From assembly GCA_965225625.1 (NCBI GenBank), contig CBDDBH010000018.1, forward strand, positions 84,486 through 148,485: a stretch of DNA of 64,000 bases, written 5' to 3'. The notes beneath the pieces are model-generated. The model was not told where the DNA came from. It ran no database searches and worked only from the letters and a program-made list of their open reading frames with translations. The translations under genes and the position numbers were made by a program. This stretch comes from CBDDBH01 sp965225625. GTDB lineage: Bacteria > Pseudomonadota > Gammaproteobacteria > JADZEE01. This document shows positions 16,602 to 26,187 of this stretch, one piece after another (position 1 is the first letter of the stretch; each line of letters starts with the position of its first letter).

Positions 16602-18188
16602 CTAGGAATTTTCCGCAGTTCCCCACGCACCGGCCAACGCTGTTGCCAGGCGGGCCGCTGAATCATTGACATCGGTTGTCGGCCAACCCTGGATTGCCCG
16701 CTCAAGGGTCAATTCGGGAGTAATGCCGCGGATTTCGCGAATTTGTTCAGCAGCGGCTTCCGAGTTACCACGCATAAAGCTTACCGCGGCGAGCAGCGTT
16801 CTCGTCGGGATGAACGACGGGAAGCGCTCAAGGCCACTCAACAACTCTTGCGTTGCAGTGTCGGTGTCGTCCCTGAAGTAGGCGATTAACGCCCGTGGAT
16901 AGTAATAAGGTTCGTGGGGATTAACGGCCTTAGCCCGATCCAAGTAATCTTGAGCGAAATCGCAACGTCCAAAAAGCGTCAAGCACAGCGATAATCTTTC
17001 CAAAGCTCGGACGCCGGCGGGATCAAGCGAAACAGCCCGCTGCCCATCCGTGATTCCAGCCTCGTGGTCCCCTCGCCAGAAGCGTATGAATCCATGCGCC
17101 GAGTGCGCCTCTGACAGTTCCGGATCAAGTTCCATAGCTCGCGCGGCCTCGCCTTGTGCGCGTTCCAGAGTGTTTTCATCGCTCCAGCCGCAGAGCCAGG
17201 CGTACCAGCGGTTCGAGGCCATTTTTGCATAGGCGAGTCCGTAAGCGGCATCGAACTCCGTTGCTTTTTGGTAAAGCGCATAGGCCTTGTCGATCTCCGC
17301 CCTCGACCAACTCATCGCACTACCGCGAAGCACGTTATCGTAGGCGAGAAGCTCCTGGGTAGCGCGCGAAGACAAACGCAATCGATCCGGGGCCTGCAAT
17401 GCGATGGACAAGGCACTGACAATTCTGGCAATAACTTCGTCTTGCACAGCAAAGATGTCAGTAAGCTCTCGGTCGAATCGCTCTGCCCAGAGGTGACTGC
17501 CATCAGCACATGAAACCAATTGAGCATTTATCCGCAAACGCTTATCGACCTTACGCACACTGCCTTCGAGTACGTGTGTTATACCTAACTCGCGACCAAT
17601 AACGTCAACAGAGATGTTACGTCCCTTATAGGAGAACGCTGAATTTCGAGCGATCACCTTTAGCCCAGCAATCTTCGATAAATCGGTTATCAGATCGTCC
17701 GTAATGCCATCGGCAAAATAGTCCTGCGCTCGATCTTCACCGAAGTTCACAAAGGGAAGCACGGCAAGCGAGTGCTGCACAGCATTGGACGATCCCGATT
17801 GTGCATTCGCTACCGGCTGCATTTCATCCGGCACAAACATATCGATGGCGTATTTACCTTTCGGCAGCCGGAATACCACCTTCTCCGTGGGATGAAGATC
17901 GTAATATTCACGCAGCTTGGAACGTAACCGAGCCACCTCCACACGGACTATCGAATCTACCGTGGGATCGAAATCCTCCGGCCTATCGAATACTTCCAGG
18001 CCAATCGCATATTGGCTGAGACGCGAGGCTCTGTCCGCGATCGATTCTTCGACCAGATACGTCAGCAGACGACTCTGGCGGCGTGCTTGAGCAAAAACAG
18101 CGCTGGCAAGTATGCGCTCCAGTGCCGCGCTCGACAGGGCCGTGTTAACGGCCCTGGAGCTTTGATCGTTTTCGCGGCTTGCATTCAA
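16602..18188 (-). CDS. Winged-helix regulator with TolB-like and TPR domains
   Basis: A 528-aa protein of the CadC-like/adenylate-cyclase-associated group. The N-terminus (about 20-115) is a winged-helix DNA-binding region ending VDSIVRVEVARLRSKLREYYDLHPTEKVVF...LPKGKY. The middle reads LAVLPFVNFGEDRAQDYFADGITDDLITDLSKI and continues to GSHLWAERFDREL, the usual TolB-like module. The C-terminal half has tetratricopeptide-type helices (AYALYQKATEFDAAYGLAYA and ARAMELDPELSEAHSAHGFI). No membrane helix is apparent. It diverges from the NmrA-family gene and may regulate it. The signal is not evident. Confidence 0.78.
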   Translation of the reverse strand: MNASRENDQSSRAVNTALSSAALERILASAVFAQARRQSRLLTYLVEESIADRASRLSQYAIGLEVFDRPEDFDPTVDSIVRVEVARLRSKLREYYDLHPTEKVVFRLPKGKYAIDMFVPDEMQPVANAQSGSSNAVQHSLAVLPFVNFGEDRAQDYFADGITDDLITDLSKIAGLKVIARNSAFSYKGRNISVDVIGRELGITHVLEGSVRKVDKRLRINAQLVSCADGSHLWAERFDRELTDIFAVQDEVIARIVSALSIALQAPDRLRLSSRATQELLAYDNVLRGSAMSWSRAEIDKAYALYQKATEFDAAYGLAYAKMASNRWYAWLCGWSDENTLERAQGEAARAMELDPELSEAHSAHGFIRFWRGDHEAGITDGQRAVSLDPAGVRALERLSLCLTLFGRCDFAQDYLDRAKAVNPHEPYYYPRALIAYFRDDTDTATQELLSGLERFPSFIPTRTLLAAVSFMRGNSEAAAEQIREIRGITPELTLERAIQGWPTTDVNDSAARLATALAGAWGTAENS

Positions 18189-18401
18189 CTGCTAATCCTC
18201 TGACAGAGCGGTTACGCCCTATTGTAGCGTCGCGTTACGTACCGTTTGTTACTACCTGCTGCGATCCCAATCAGCTTTACTTTGTCCCGACAACTTCATG
18301 TGCCAAATACGCGCAGGCAAGCGCCCATAGACGACACGCGAAGTTAATTTAACTGACTGAAATTTATAGCCTTATAAACTCAACACAGAAAGGAGAGGAC
18401 C

Positions 18402-19298
18402 ATGGGAAACCCCATCATTCTAGTAACCGGCGCAAGCGGTAAAACCGGCACCCCGACGGTCGAACAACTCATCGAACGCGGCCACACGGTACGCGCGTTG
18501 GTGCGCCAGATCGATGCGCGCTCAAACCGATTAGCAGAACTGGGGGCCGAGGTAGTCGTCGGCGACTTTCTGGATCTGCAATCCCTGCGCGACGCAGTAA
18601 GGGGCGTGCAGTCAGTGTGCTTTTGCTATCCACCGGCAGACCGGCTGGTCGAGGCGACGAGCAACATCGCCATTGCGGCTAGAGACGAAGGTATAAAAGG
18701 ACTCGTCAATATGTCCCAGATAACGGCGCGAGAAGTTGCCGAAAGTCACCTGGCATTTCAACATTGGCAGTCCGAACAGGTGTTGGATTGGGCAGACATT
18801 GGAGCGTCGCACATTCGTCCGACATTCTTTGCCGAAGATCTTCATCTTTTCACTGGTGCCAGCATTGCTGCCGAAGGGAAAATATATCTTCCGTTCGGCG
18901 CGGAAAAGCATGCGCCAGTAACCGCCGAAGATATTGCCAGAGTGGTGGTAGGCATACTCGAGGATCCAGCGCAGCACGTTGGTAAGCGCTACGTCGTTAC
19001 CGGCCCTCAGAACCTGACCATCACCGAAATGGCCGAAGTGCTTACACAAGAACTCGGCCGCGTTATCGAATACGTCGACTTACCTGTTGATCATTGGCGC
19101 GGAGCGCTCATCGAACAAGTGAGCTTCCCCGCATTCCTGGCGGATCATCTAGCCGCCGTTGCGAAGGATCACCAAAACGGTGTTTTCAGCGCCGTAACCG
19201 ACGTCGTCGAACGCATTGGCGGCCAGCCTGCGACGCCACTGAGGGAATTCGTGCAAAGGAATCGGCAGGAATTCTCGGCGCATTCAAAGGCTGCCTGA
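18402..19298 (+). CDS. NmrA-family NAD(P)-binding protein
   Basis: A 298-aa atypical SDR of the NmrA/HSCARG type. The nucleotide motif is VTGASGKTGTPTVEQLIERGHTVRALVR at the N-terminus. IRPTFFAEDL and the TAEDIARVVVGIL region follow, as in quinone-reductase-like or redox-sensing family members. The SDR catalytic tyrosine is not obvious, which is common in this group. It starts behind AAGGAGAGG. The next gene encodes a small exported protein 66 bases downstream. It could reduce a small electrophile or sense NADPH. Confidence 0.8.
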   Translation: MGNPIILVTGASGKTGTPTVEQLIERGHTVRALVRQIDARSNRLAELGAEVVVGDFLDLQSLRDAVRGVQSVCFCYPPADRLVEATSNIAIAARDEGIKGLVNMSQITAREVAESHLAFQHWQSEQVLDWADIGASHIRPTFFAEDLHLFTGASIAAEGKIYLPFGAEKHAPVTAEDIARVVVGILEDPAQHVGKRYVVTGPQNLTITEMAEVLTQELGRVIEYVDLPVDHWRGALIEQVSFPAFLADHLAAVAKDHQNGVFSAVTDVVERIGGQPATPLREFVQRNRQEFSAHSKAA

Positions 19299-19364
19299 CC
19301 GACTCTTCAAACTCAAAAGGAAGTTGCAATCAACGATTCTATTAACCCACTAAGAGGACTTATC

Positions 19365-19643
19365 ATGAACAAGACTATCGCCATTACATTACTTACGACG
19401 AGCCTACTCGCAGGGACAGCGGGCACTTTCGCCGGCGAACCGGCCGGCCGCTCTCTAATTGAATCCCACCTGAGTATCATTCCGGACGGTTACGATTTGG
19501 TCGAGGCCACCGGATCGGGAAAACGGGTTCGCGGAAAGCTCAGATACAACCACACCCACGAAGGCAAGATTTATATCTTCGCCAACCGTACGAACCGTGA
19601 CTTGTTCGTTTTTGACCCGGACCGTTACTTACCAACGCCGTAA
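19365..19643 (+). CDS. Small exported YHS-like protein
   Basis: A 92-aa protein with a clear signal peptide (MNKTIAITLLTTSLLAGTAGTFAG, cleavage probably after TFA). The C-terminus reads GKIYIFANRTNRDLFVFDPDRYLP, which resembles the YHS metal-binding-like module (aromatic residues, then a DPxxYLP turn). It has a GAGGA ribosome site and probably shares a transcript with the NmrA gene. The role is unknown; related domains occur in copper and heavy-metal proteins, but this copy lacks the usual cysteine. Confidence 0.65.
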   Translation: MNKTIAITLLTTSLLAGTAGTFAGEPAGRSLIESHLSIIPDGYDLVEATGSGKRVRGKLRYNHTHEGKIYIFANRTNRDLFVFDPDRYLPTP

Positions 19644-19661
19644 ATATGGCCAGCATCTCTT

Positions 19662-19690
19662 CGACACCAGACAGGGAACGTCTGGTGTCG
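19662..19690 (+). terminator. Strong hairpin after the NmrA operon
   Basis: Perfect 11-bp stem CGACACCAGAC / GTCTGGTGTCG with a seven-base loop, 19 bases after the stop of the small exported gene. It lacks a T run, so it may stabilise the transcript end rather than terminate alone. Confidence 0.5.
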
Positions 19691-19784
19691 GGGGATTTCA
19701 ATCGCTGTGAAGGATCCGCTATCTCGTTCGTACCCAGTTACGATGAGATTTGTTGACTAATTTGGCAGATCGCTTTGCCGACCT

Positions 19785-21332
19785 TTAGTAACCCCAAAGC
19801 ATTTTCCGATATTCGGCGAACGGCTTGAGATCGAGGTAATCCCAATCCATGTTCCGCTCTTTGTAATGACACGGCCATACGGGGACCCATCAAACTACCC
19901 GGGTGGATATATTCATAACAGAGGTCTCGGCATTGCCACCAACGCCTAAAGGATGCTCATCGTCGAACGGTTCCATATGCGTGCAAAACGTACCGCTGAA
20001 TAACTCCTTTCGTGACGTCTGCGCCGGTGCACCAGTCTCATCAGGTCCGTAGCGCTGACCTTGTTCATCATAGCCATAGTGGGCAGCCGCCAAAATCCTC
20101 CATGATCATTTCTCGATCAATTTCTCCGTAGCTATTGCGGAGCATCCACATGCCTGACCAAAATCGATCATAGCTCGCAATCGTGCTGTCTTTGCTCTCC
20201 GGCTCGTACCTCGCCATCGGCACATCAGCATAGAACGTATTGTGCTCGTCAAAGCTCCCGCTTTCGCACTTGAAATGGTTAGTGGACACAATATAGTCAC
20301 TGCCCTTTTCGCCACAGTCGCCCGGCTTGCGAATGGCATAGTGTCGGGCGTTTTGTTCTACACAGTAAGCCTCATTCTCATCCGCAAAGACAATGTTCGC
20401 ACCCCGTGCCCGTAGTACCGTCTTTCTGTCCGTCAGCTGCCGGTAACGCTCGGTCCCAACCGTAACCTTTTCGGCAGCTTCACGGGCGGATCCTGAGAAA
20501 ATCACGCCATAAACGGCGAGTACGAAATCCCGGATACCGGGCGCGGTGGTCTCATCGGCTTCCGCCCAATTTTGCGCCGAATAGGAGCAACCCGAAGTAA
20601 GGCAACACACGCCGCGGTCATTCAACACACCGCCACCGAGCCCCCCCAAATTCCCGGCCGTTGCGTGGCCCCAGAATACCTGCGCCTTCGGATCTTTAGG
20701 CACAGCCACATAGGCGACCTGCCTGTTGAAAAACCCCTCGCTTCCCTCAGGGGTCAGATGACCTGCCTGAACCGCGCGAGTTGCATACGTTTCGCCAGTT
20801 TTGGTCGCATTACCTTTGACCCAGAAAGCATTGCAATCATGGCCTTCGACAGCGGCATAAACGCGGTCTTCTGCGACGCCTGGGCGATCGCCGTCGAAAT
20901 CCCAGTTTGGATGTAACGGCGTGTCGTTGAAGTTCAGTGCCGCAATCTTAAGTACATGCGAGGACCGCTGCGTGGCCACGCATTTGTCTAACTGCTTCGC
21001 TGCCCCGGCTGCGATACCTTCAAAAAACTCCACAAGTTCCGGACTCAAAAAGGACAGCTCCTTCAAAGAGCGCTGCATGTACGCCAAAAAATAGTCAGCG
21101 CGTTCTTCTGTGTTTCTTCCTACTTGCCATTGGCGCTCAAACAGCCCACTGCCCACCACGTCGACGTTCCATAACATATCGAAGTTACGGGCAATATCTT
21201 TTCCACATCGCTGTCCATATTGGACGCCCATCTCCTGCCAGGATCCTTGCAGGATTCCAATCCATATACATCGGCAATCGGCACCTCGGATTTGAGTCTG
21301 AACCGCTCGGGTGCTGATTGATTGACCGTCAT
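19785..21332 (-). pseudogene. C45/phospholipase-B-like Ntn hydrolase, multiply broken
   Basis: Three frames assemble one Ntn-type amide or acyl hydrolase of about 515 aa. The start is ATG 21332 (MTVNQSAPERFRLKSEVPIA); the frame shifts near 21260 to GSWQEMGVQYGQRCGKDIAR. The main body has CNAFWVKGNATKTGETYATR, where the cysteine is the likely nucleophile, and GGVLNDRGVCCLTSG. A second shift near 20089 leads to AAHYGYDEQGQRYGPDETG and GTFCTHMEPFDD. A TGA at 19890-19892 follows, after which family-like sequence (WVPVWPCHYKERNMDWDYLD) continues to a stop at 19785. Three independent lesions make it a genuine pseudogene. Confidence 0.75.
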
Positions 21333-21396
21333 CGACCTGCTCCTCCAGGCGAAACAACACGCAGACCTTTAAGCTAGAAACTATTTGGCGCTGTTT

Positions 21397-22276
21397 TCAG
21401 GGCAATTTAATACCCATGTGTTCTTTATAATACCAGCGTGCGATTTCCTCGCTGGTCGCGAACCAGACATCGTCAAAACTCTTCATGTATGCCAGCGCTT
21501 TGTCGAGCCAGACGATCCGGTAGGGTTGCCCCATGAGGAAATGATGTATGCCGATTACTCATGATGCGTCCCTGGCTTTCTCCCTCTCTATACAACGTGT
21601 CGAACTGGTCAACAATCATTTCGTAGAACGGCCGCGGTGTTAAGCCATGCATTATAAAAGCCGGGATGTCGTTGATATCCAATGAATACGGCATGGAAAT
21701 CAAGTTTCCCGACTTGACGTTCAAAGGCAAGGGCTGGTCGTCACAAACCCAATCGCTGACATACTTTATGCCCTCTTCGGCCAGGATATCGGGCGTGTTG
21801 AATGTCTCCGCCAACGCGGCACCGATCCAGCCGCTGGGGCGGCGCCCCGTCGCCTCGGCAATCACATCCATAGTCGTCCTGATGATCTCTCGTTCCTCAG
21901 CTTCACTCTTACCCGCCAGCAACACGGCATTACTCGTAGAGTGGGCGACGAATTCCCAGTCCCGCTGCTTACACGCTTCGGCGATAAACGGATAATGCTT
22001 GCACACGTCCGAGTTAAAAAATGCCGTGGCTTTGATGCCATGTTTATCCAATACTTCCATGATCCGCCACAAACCGATGCGGTTGCCATAATCCCGTGGC
22101 GCTTACTGAAACAGGTTAGGTGGCGGGGTATTTACCCCTGGAGCCGCCCACTCCTCGGAGTCGATAGCCCAGTACTCAATCGCTACCGCGACGTAAACCG
22201 CGATTCTTGCTCCATTGGGCAACGCGAACGGTTTTCTCGTAACGATGGGCGAAAAATCGTAACGCGTATTCTCCAT
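21397..22276 (-). pseudogene. Polysaccharide deacetylase family protein, broken by nonsense and frameshift
   Basis: The reconstructed protein (about 292 aa) starts MENTRYDFSPIVTRKPFALP at 22276. It belongs to the PuuE/allantoinase-like branch of polysaccharide deacetylases (YGNRIGLWRIMEVLDKHGIKATAFFNSDVC then FVAHSTSN). A TAA at 22103-22105 interrupts FQ-APRDYGNR, where family members commonly have tyrosine, so a TAC or TAT codon was probably lost. A one-base shift near 21558 changes GRIMS-IGIHHFLMGQPYRI into an unrelated tail. The second frame ends at 21397 after EHMGIKLP. It might have acted on a ring ureide or N-acyl substrate. Confidence 0.75.
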
Positions 22277-22312
22277 TGAAGGTCCCTCCCTAGTGCCTGA
22301 TCAGCGAATCAG

Positions 22313-22921
22313 CTATACGAGCGAGTCGTCTGCGGCCAGCAGGTGCTCCAGTTCCGCAAAGCTCTGCGCATGCCCGTCGGGCGAAATCGTTACGCCCAGA
22401 TGGCGCCCGATCTGGGTAACGGAAAAAATTCCACGCACCCAGTAGTTTTTACCCTCCGCCGGCTCGATGACCAGCGCATGTTGTCGTCCGTTGTCACGCA
22501 GATTTCTCACGACGTCCCCCACGGACGCAGACTCCACGTCGTGAATGTGGAGCGGCTCAATCTGTGCAAGCGAAGTCATCACCTGCTCCACGGTGATCTG
22601 ATTGTGATGTAGCTGCTGCTCTCTGGCGACACGGACCGGTTCCTCGCCCATCAGATCCCGGGCCGAGACCAGACCCGTTACGCAGGCGTCGTGATCCAAC
22701 ACAATAACCAGTCTCACCTTCGCATAAATCATGACCTGCAAAGCCGGTTCGACCAACATTGATGGAGGGATGGCAATCGCTTTGACTTGTCTCAGATCGG
22801 TCATGACAGTGAGGGCGGGGTGTTCCATTGTCACGCGTTCGACCGGTATGGGCGGCGGTTCGAGGATGGAAGCGTCCGCCGGCAGATTGTAGGCATTAAG
22901 GGAGTTTCGAAAGCTGGTCAT
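22313..22921 (-). CDS. Tandem CBS-domain protein
   Basis: A 202-aa protein made almost entirely of two CBS motifs, which bind adenine nucleotides. The first covers PSMLVEPALQVMIYAKVRLVIVLDHDACVTGLVSARDLMG; the second covers VMTSLAQIEPLHI to HALVIEPAEGKNYWVRGIFSVTQIGRHLG. No enzymatic domain is attached. It is likely an energy-sensing regulator acting on a partner protein. It lies 32 bases downstream of the amidohydrolase and may share its transcript. Confidence 0.82.
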   Translation of the reverse strand: MTSFRNSLNAYNLPADASILEPPPIPVERVTMEHPALTVMTDLRQVKAIAIPPSMLVEPALQVMIYAKVRLVIVLDHDACVTGLVSARDLMGEEPVRVAREQQLHHNQITVEQVMTSLAQIEPLHIHDVESASVGDVVRNLRDNGRQHALVIEPAEGKNYWVRGIFSVTQIGRHLGVTISPDGHAQSFAELEHLLAADDSLV

Positions 22922-22953
22922 TTAACAACTCCTCAACGTGTTGCACCGACAGA

Positions 22954-24618
22954 TTACTTATTGAAGATACCTTGCGGGTCGTAGTACGCCCGACCACCGA
23001 CCATTGTCGCGTCCACGCCGATGTCTTTGATGGCTTCCTCGGGTACCGACATGAGGTCGTCGGACAAAACTGTCAAATCGGCGAGTTTGCCCGGTTCGAT
23101 TGAGCCCTTCACGTCTTCCTCGAATACGGAATACGCCGCGTTGCACGTGTACATGCGTAACGCCTCTTCGCGCGGAATGGATTGATTAATGCCAATCACT
23201 TCGTCGAGGATGTTGCGGCGCGTGACGATCGTCCACATTCCGAATAGCGGCGACAACGGAGCGGTATCGAAATCGGATCCGCCGCGCAGCAAAATTCCGT
23301 TTTCGTGCCAGGTCCTATTGGGGAAATATTCTTCGGTGTGGTGGCCGCCGAAACGCTGAATGTCCTTGGAGTGCCAGTACTGCAGCGGCTGCTGGGTACC
23401 AACGACAATCCCCATCTCCTGGCATTGACGCAGGTTGTTCTCGCTCGGATCTAGGCCGCCATGCTCGAGCGCCCAGCGCTTCCCCGCGACCGGCGCGTCA
23501 CGATGGATGTTCTCGAACGTGTCCAGGGCGATGTCCAGGGCACCGTCGCCGGAGCAGTGCACGTTGAGCTGTAACCCATGAGCGGCGGCCGCACGACAGA
23601 TTGCGAGCACCGTATCGGGCTTGTAGAGCAGCACCCCGCACCAACCCTCGCCGAAAGTGTGCTCGCCATAGGGCTCGCGTGAATAATAGTCCTCAACGAA
23701 ACCATCCAGCACGATTTCACCGATGGCACCCATTTTCAACCAGCGATCGCCAAATCCCGATGCCATCCTCAGGGAGCCGATGTGCGCATCGATCTGCTCG
23801 ATCGGCATGTCCGCCATCTCGAAGCCGATATGATTCATACGCCAGCGGACTTTGAGTCTGCGTTCACGCCACAGCCGTTGCATGAGCGCGAAGTTGCGAA
23901 ACGGCGGCGACACATCACCCTGATCGATGACGCTGGTGATGCCGTTGGCGAGGAAGATATCCTGCACCCGCTCAATACCGGCCAGGACCAGTTCGTCCGG
24001 CGGCAGAGTTTCCTGCTGCGCGACGGCGAACATGGCCGTCTCGAGCAGGTGGCCGTTCGGCTCGCCGGTTTCCGGATCCTTGAATACCCAACCCGTTCCG
24101 CCGGCGAACCGCTCCGGTGTGTCACGCGTAATGCCGGCAATATCCAAAGCGCGGCTATTCGCCGCGGCGCGGTGAAAGGCCGTATTGAGCCAAAACGGAT
24201 TGTCTGGAGTAACGCTGTCGAGTTCGTCGCGGTAAGGCAGCCGGCGTTCCTTGAGGATGTCGATCGACCAGTGGTTAGAGCCGCGGATCCATTCGCCGGG
24301 GGGCGTCTTGCTCACCCGCGCCGCGATGCGTTCGAGCACCTCGTCGATGGATCGGGAGTCCGTGAGTTGCACGGCCTGCTCCAGATTTTTGCCCGCATAC
24401 AGCGCGTGCAGATGGCTATCGGTAAACCCGGGGACGACCGTTCGCCCCTCCAGGTCGATCATCCGCGTCTGTTTGCCCGCGATCTCCCGCGCGTCTTCAT
24501 TTGAGCCGACGAACACAATCTCGTCGCCGCGCACGCCGATGGCTTCGGCTGTTCGGAAGTCATCGTCGACGGTGTAAACGCGACCGCCGTACAGCACGGT
24601 ATCCGGAAGCAGCTTCAT
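22954..24618 (-). CDS. Amidohydrolase family protein (YtcJ-like)
   Basis: A 554-aa metal-dependent amidohydrolase. Metal ligands are in GFTDSHLHALYAGK near residue 70 and LNVHCSGDGALDIALDTF; a late RGGSDFDTAPLSP supplies the catalytic aspartate. The C-terminal GKLADLTVLSDDLMSVPEEAIKDI is the usual urease-fold ending. The family hydrolyses amide or N-acyl bonds. It is full length. It diverges from the nitrile hydratase genes, and an amidohydrolase beside a nitrile hydratase could process the amide product, though that is inference. Confidence 0.85.
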   Translation of the reverse strand: MKLLPDTVLYGGRVYTVDDDFRTAEAIGVRGDEIVFVGSNEDAREIAGKQTRMIDLEGRTVVPGFTDSHLHALYAGKNLEQAVQLTDSRSIDEVLERIAARVSKTPPGEWIRGSNHWSIDILKERRLPYRDELDSVTPDNPFWLNTAFHRAAANSRALDIAGITRDTPERFAGGTGWVFKDPETGEPNGHLLETAMFAVAQQETLPPDELVLAGIERVQDIFLANGITSVIDQGDVSPPFRNFALMQRLWRERRLKVRWRMNHIGFEMADMPIEQIDAHIGSLRMASGFGDRWLKMGAIGEIVLDGFVEDYYSREPYGEHTFGEGWCGVLLYKPDTVLAICRAAAAHGLQLNVHCSGDGALDIALDTFENIHRDAPVAGKRWALEHGGLDPSENNLRQCQEMGIVVGTQQPLQYWHSKDIQRFGGHHTEEYFPNRTWHENGILLRGGSDFDTAPLSPLFGMWTIVTRRNILDEVIGINQSIPREEALRMYTCNAAYSVFEEDVKGSIEPGKLADLTVLSDDLMSVPEEAIKDIGVDATMVGGRAYYDPQGIFNK

Positions 24619-24726
24619 AGCACCCCCTCCTGGTCGAGCAAGCCCAATGTAGTCCTCATCCGCCAGCCAGACAAGCGAACACTAAACGTCGAGATTGACC
24701 CGTAGCCAGATCCGCATTGAGCTACT

Positions 24727-24775
24727 AGACTAGTCCGCATATTGCATGAAGGCGCCGCAATATGCGGACTAGTCT
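24727..24775. promoter_or_regulatory. Long perfect inverted repeat before nitrile hydratase genes
   Basis: Nineteen-base arms (AGACTAGTCCGCATATTGC and its exact complement) flank an 11-base spacer. It lies 25 bases before the alpha-subunit ATG, in the gap shared with the divergent amidohydrolase. The length suits either two operator half-sites or a transcript leader hairpin. Its ACTAGTC core resembles the TetR-linked site at 12313-12344. Confidence 0.6.
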
Positions 24776-24800
24776 GTCAAGCGAAGCGACGGGGTGCACA

Positions 24801-25520
24801 ATGACGGATAAAAAGGTCTCCCGCAGGGAATTTCTTACGCGAACGTCGTTGGCTGCATCCGCGGCATCGGTGGCAACAGTATCCGATCCCGTGGCGGCAG
24901 CGCAGCCGCAAGACTACGTTCAGTCCGAATACAGCCTGCGTGCCAAAGCGCTGGTTTCCGTCCTCACCAAGAAGAACCTGCTCGATCCGGCGGCGATGGA
25001 TCAAGTTATCGACCACTTCGAAACGAAAGTAGGGCCGCACTACGGCGCCAAAATCGTCGCGCGCAGCTGGGTTGATCCGGAATATCGGCAACGGCTTCTG
25101 GCCGACGCGAACTCGGCCGCTGGGGAAGTCGGCATAAAAGGGCTCGCCGGCTCTGATTTGGTCGGCACCGATTTGATCGCGCTAGCCAATTCCCCGCAAG
25201 CCCACAACCTCGTCGTTTGCACGCTGTGTTCGTGTTACCCATGGTCGGTACTCGGTTTACCGCCGGCCTGGTACAAGGACACGGGGTATCGCGCCCGCGC
25301 GGTAATCGATCCGCGTGGCGTACTTAAGGAGTTTGGGGTGGAGCTGAATGAGCAGGTGGAAGTTCGGATTTGGGACAGTACGGCGGATATTCGCTACCTG
25401 GTCATTCCGGAAAGACCAGCGGGCACCGAGGCGATGACGGAGGAACAACTGCGAACGCTGATCACCCGGGATTCCATGGTCGGTGCCGAGAAACTGAATG
25501 CACCCACCGGAGCGGTGTGA
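24801..25520 (+). CDS. nthA: Nitrile hydratase alpha subunit (cobalt type) with Tat signal
   Basis: A 239-aa metal-binding subunit that hydrates nitriles to amides. The claw-setting motif VCTLCSCYPW places Cys140, Cys143, Ser144 and Cys145; threonine after the first cysteine is the cobalt-type form. ARSWVDPEYRQRLLADANSA precedes it as in known enzymes. The N-terminus is unusual: MTDKKVSRREFLTRTSLAAS followed by an alanine-rich stretch is a classic twin-arginine signal, whereas known nitrile hydratases are cytoplasmic. I used ATG 24801; an upstream in-frame start at 24762 would keep the signal. The beta subunit follows one base later. Thiocyanate hydrolase gamma subunit is a close alternative but has YPR rather than YPW. 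Confidence 0.9.
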   Translation: MTDKKVSRREFLTRTSLAASAASVATVSDPVAAAQPQDYVQSEYSLRAKALVSVLTKKNLLDPAAMDQVIDHFETKVGPHYGAKIVARSWVDPEYRQRLLADANSAAGEVGIKGLAGSDLVGTDLIALANSPQAHNLVVCTLCSCYPWSVLGLPPAWYKDTGYRARAVIDPRGVLKEFGVELNEQVEVRIWDSTADIRYLVIPERPAGTEAMTEEQLRTLITRDSMVGAEKLNAPTGAV

Positions 25521-25521
25521 G

Positions 25522-26187
25522 ATGAACGCAGGCCACGACGTTGGCGGGATGGACGGTTTCAGCTTGCCGGCATTGAACCCGGATGCGCCGGTTTTCAAAC
25601 ATGAATGGGAGAGACAGGTATTCGGCGCTGCCGTCTCGCTAACCATCTCTCTCAAGTCGCCCTGGTCGCTGGACGAATTGCGCTTTATCCGTGAAGGCAT
25701 GTCTCCGGTTGATTATCTGACCGCGCCCTATTACGGCGGCTGGCTGTATGGGATCGAGAAACTGGTAGTGAAGTACGGACTGGCAAGCGAGGAAGAGTTG
25801 CGCAACCCCGACGGTGTTATCGCGGGATTAAGCGCCGAACAACGCCAGCGAATTATGAACAGCTACAACCCAGCTGCGCTTGATCAAGACATCGCACCGA
25901 AGTTTTTCGTCGATGACCCGGTGACTGTCAGGAACGAACATCCGATAGGACACACTCGGGTGCCACGCTACATTCGTGGCCGCCAAGGCACGATTGCGCG
26001 TGACCATGGCGTTTATGTGTTCTGTGACAGCAACGCCGTCGGCCTGGGTCAGAATCCTCAACACTGTTACAGCGTCATGTTCGGCGCAACCGAGGTTTGG
26101 GGAAAGCGTGGCAACCCGCGCGATCGGGTCTACGTCGATCTTTGGGATGACCACCTGGCTGCGGCTGCGCCCGACGGCGGCGCATGA
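25522..26187 (+). CDS. nthB: Nitrile hydratase beta subunit
   Basis: A 221-aa partner of the alpha subunit. It starts MNAGHDVGGMDGFSLPALN, the typical beta-subunit opening (HDxGGMxGFG), and continues KHEWERQVFGAAVSLT. The C-terminal SH3-like barrel shows VRNEHPIGHTRVPRYIRGRQGTI and YSVMFGATEVWG. The length is normal for an undivided beta subunit, which argues against thiocyanate hydrolase, where this chain is split in two. It has no signal peptide, so it could reach the periplasm only by travelling with the Tat-tagged alpha subunit. It overlaps the accessory gene by four bases (ATGA). Confidence 0.9.
   Translation: MNAGHDVGGMDGFSLPALNPDAPVFKHEWERQVFGAAVSLTISLKSPWSLDELRFIREGMSPVDYLTAPYYGGWLYGIEKLVVKYGLASEEELRNPDGVIAGLSAEQRQRIMNSYNPAALDQDIAPKFFVDDPVTVRNEHPIGHTRVPRYIRGRQGTIARDHGVYVFCDSNAVGLGQNPQHCYSVMFGATEVWGKRGNPRDRVYVDLWDDHLAAAAPDGGA

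Noticed and set aside
18189..18401. Small gene in the divergent gap before the NmrA gene
   Set aside because: No frame of useful length with a ribosome site; it is best read as two divergent promoters.
23782..24504. Plus-strand frame of 240 codons opposite the amidohydrolase
   Set aside because: The minus-strand amidohydrolase has full metal motifs throughout; the plus frame shows no domain and no ribosome site.
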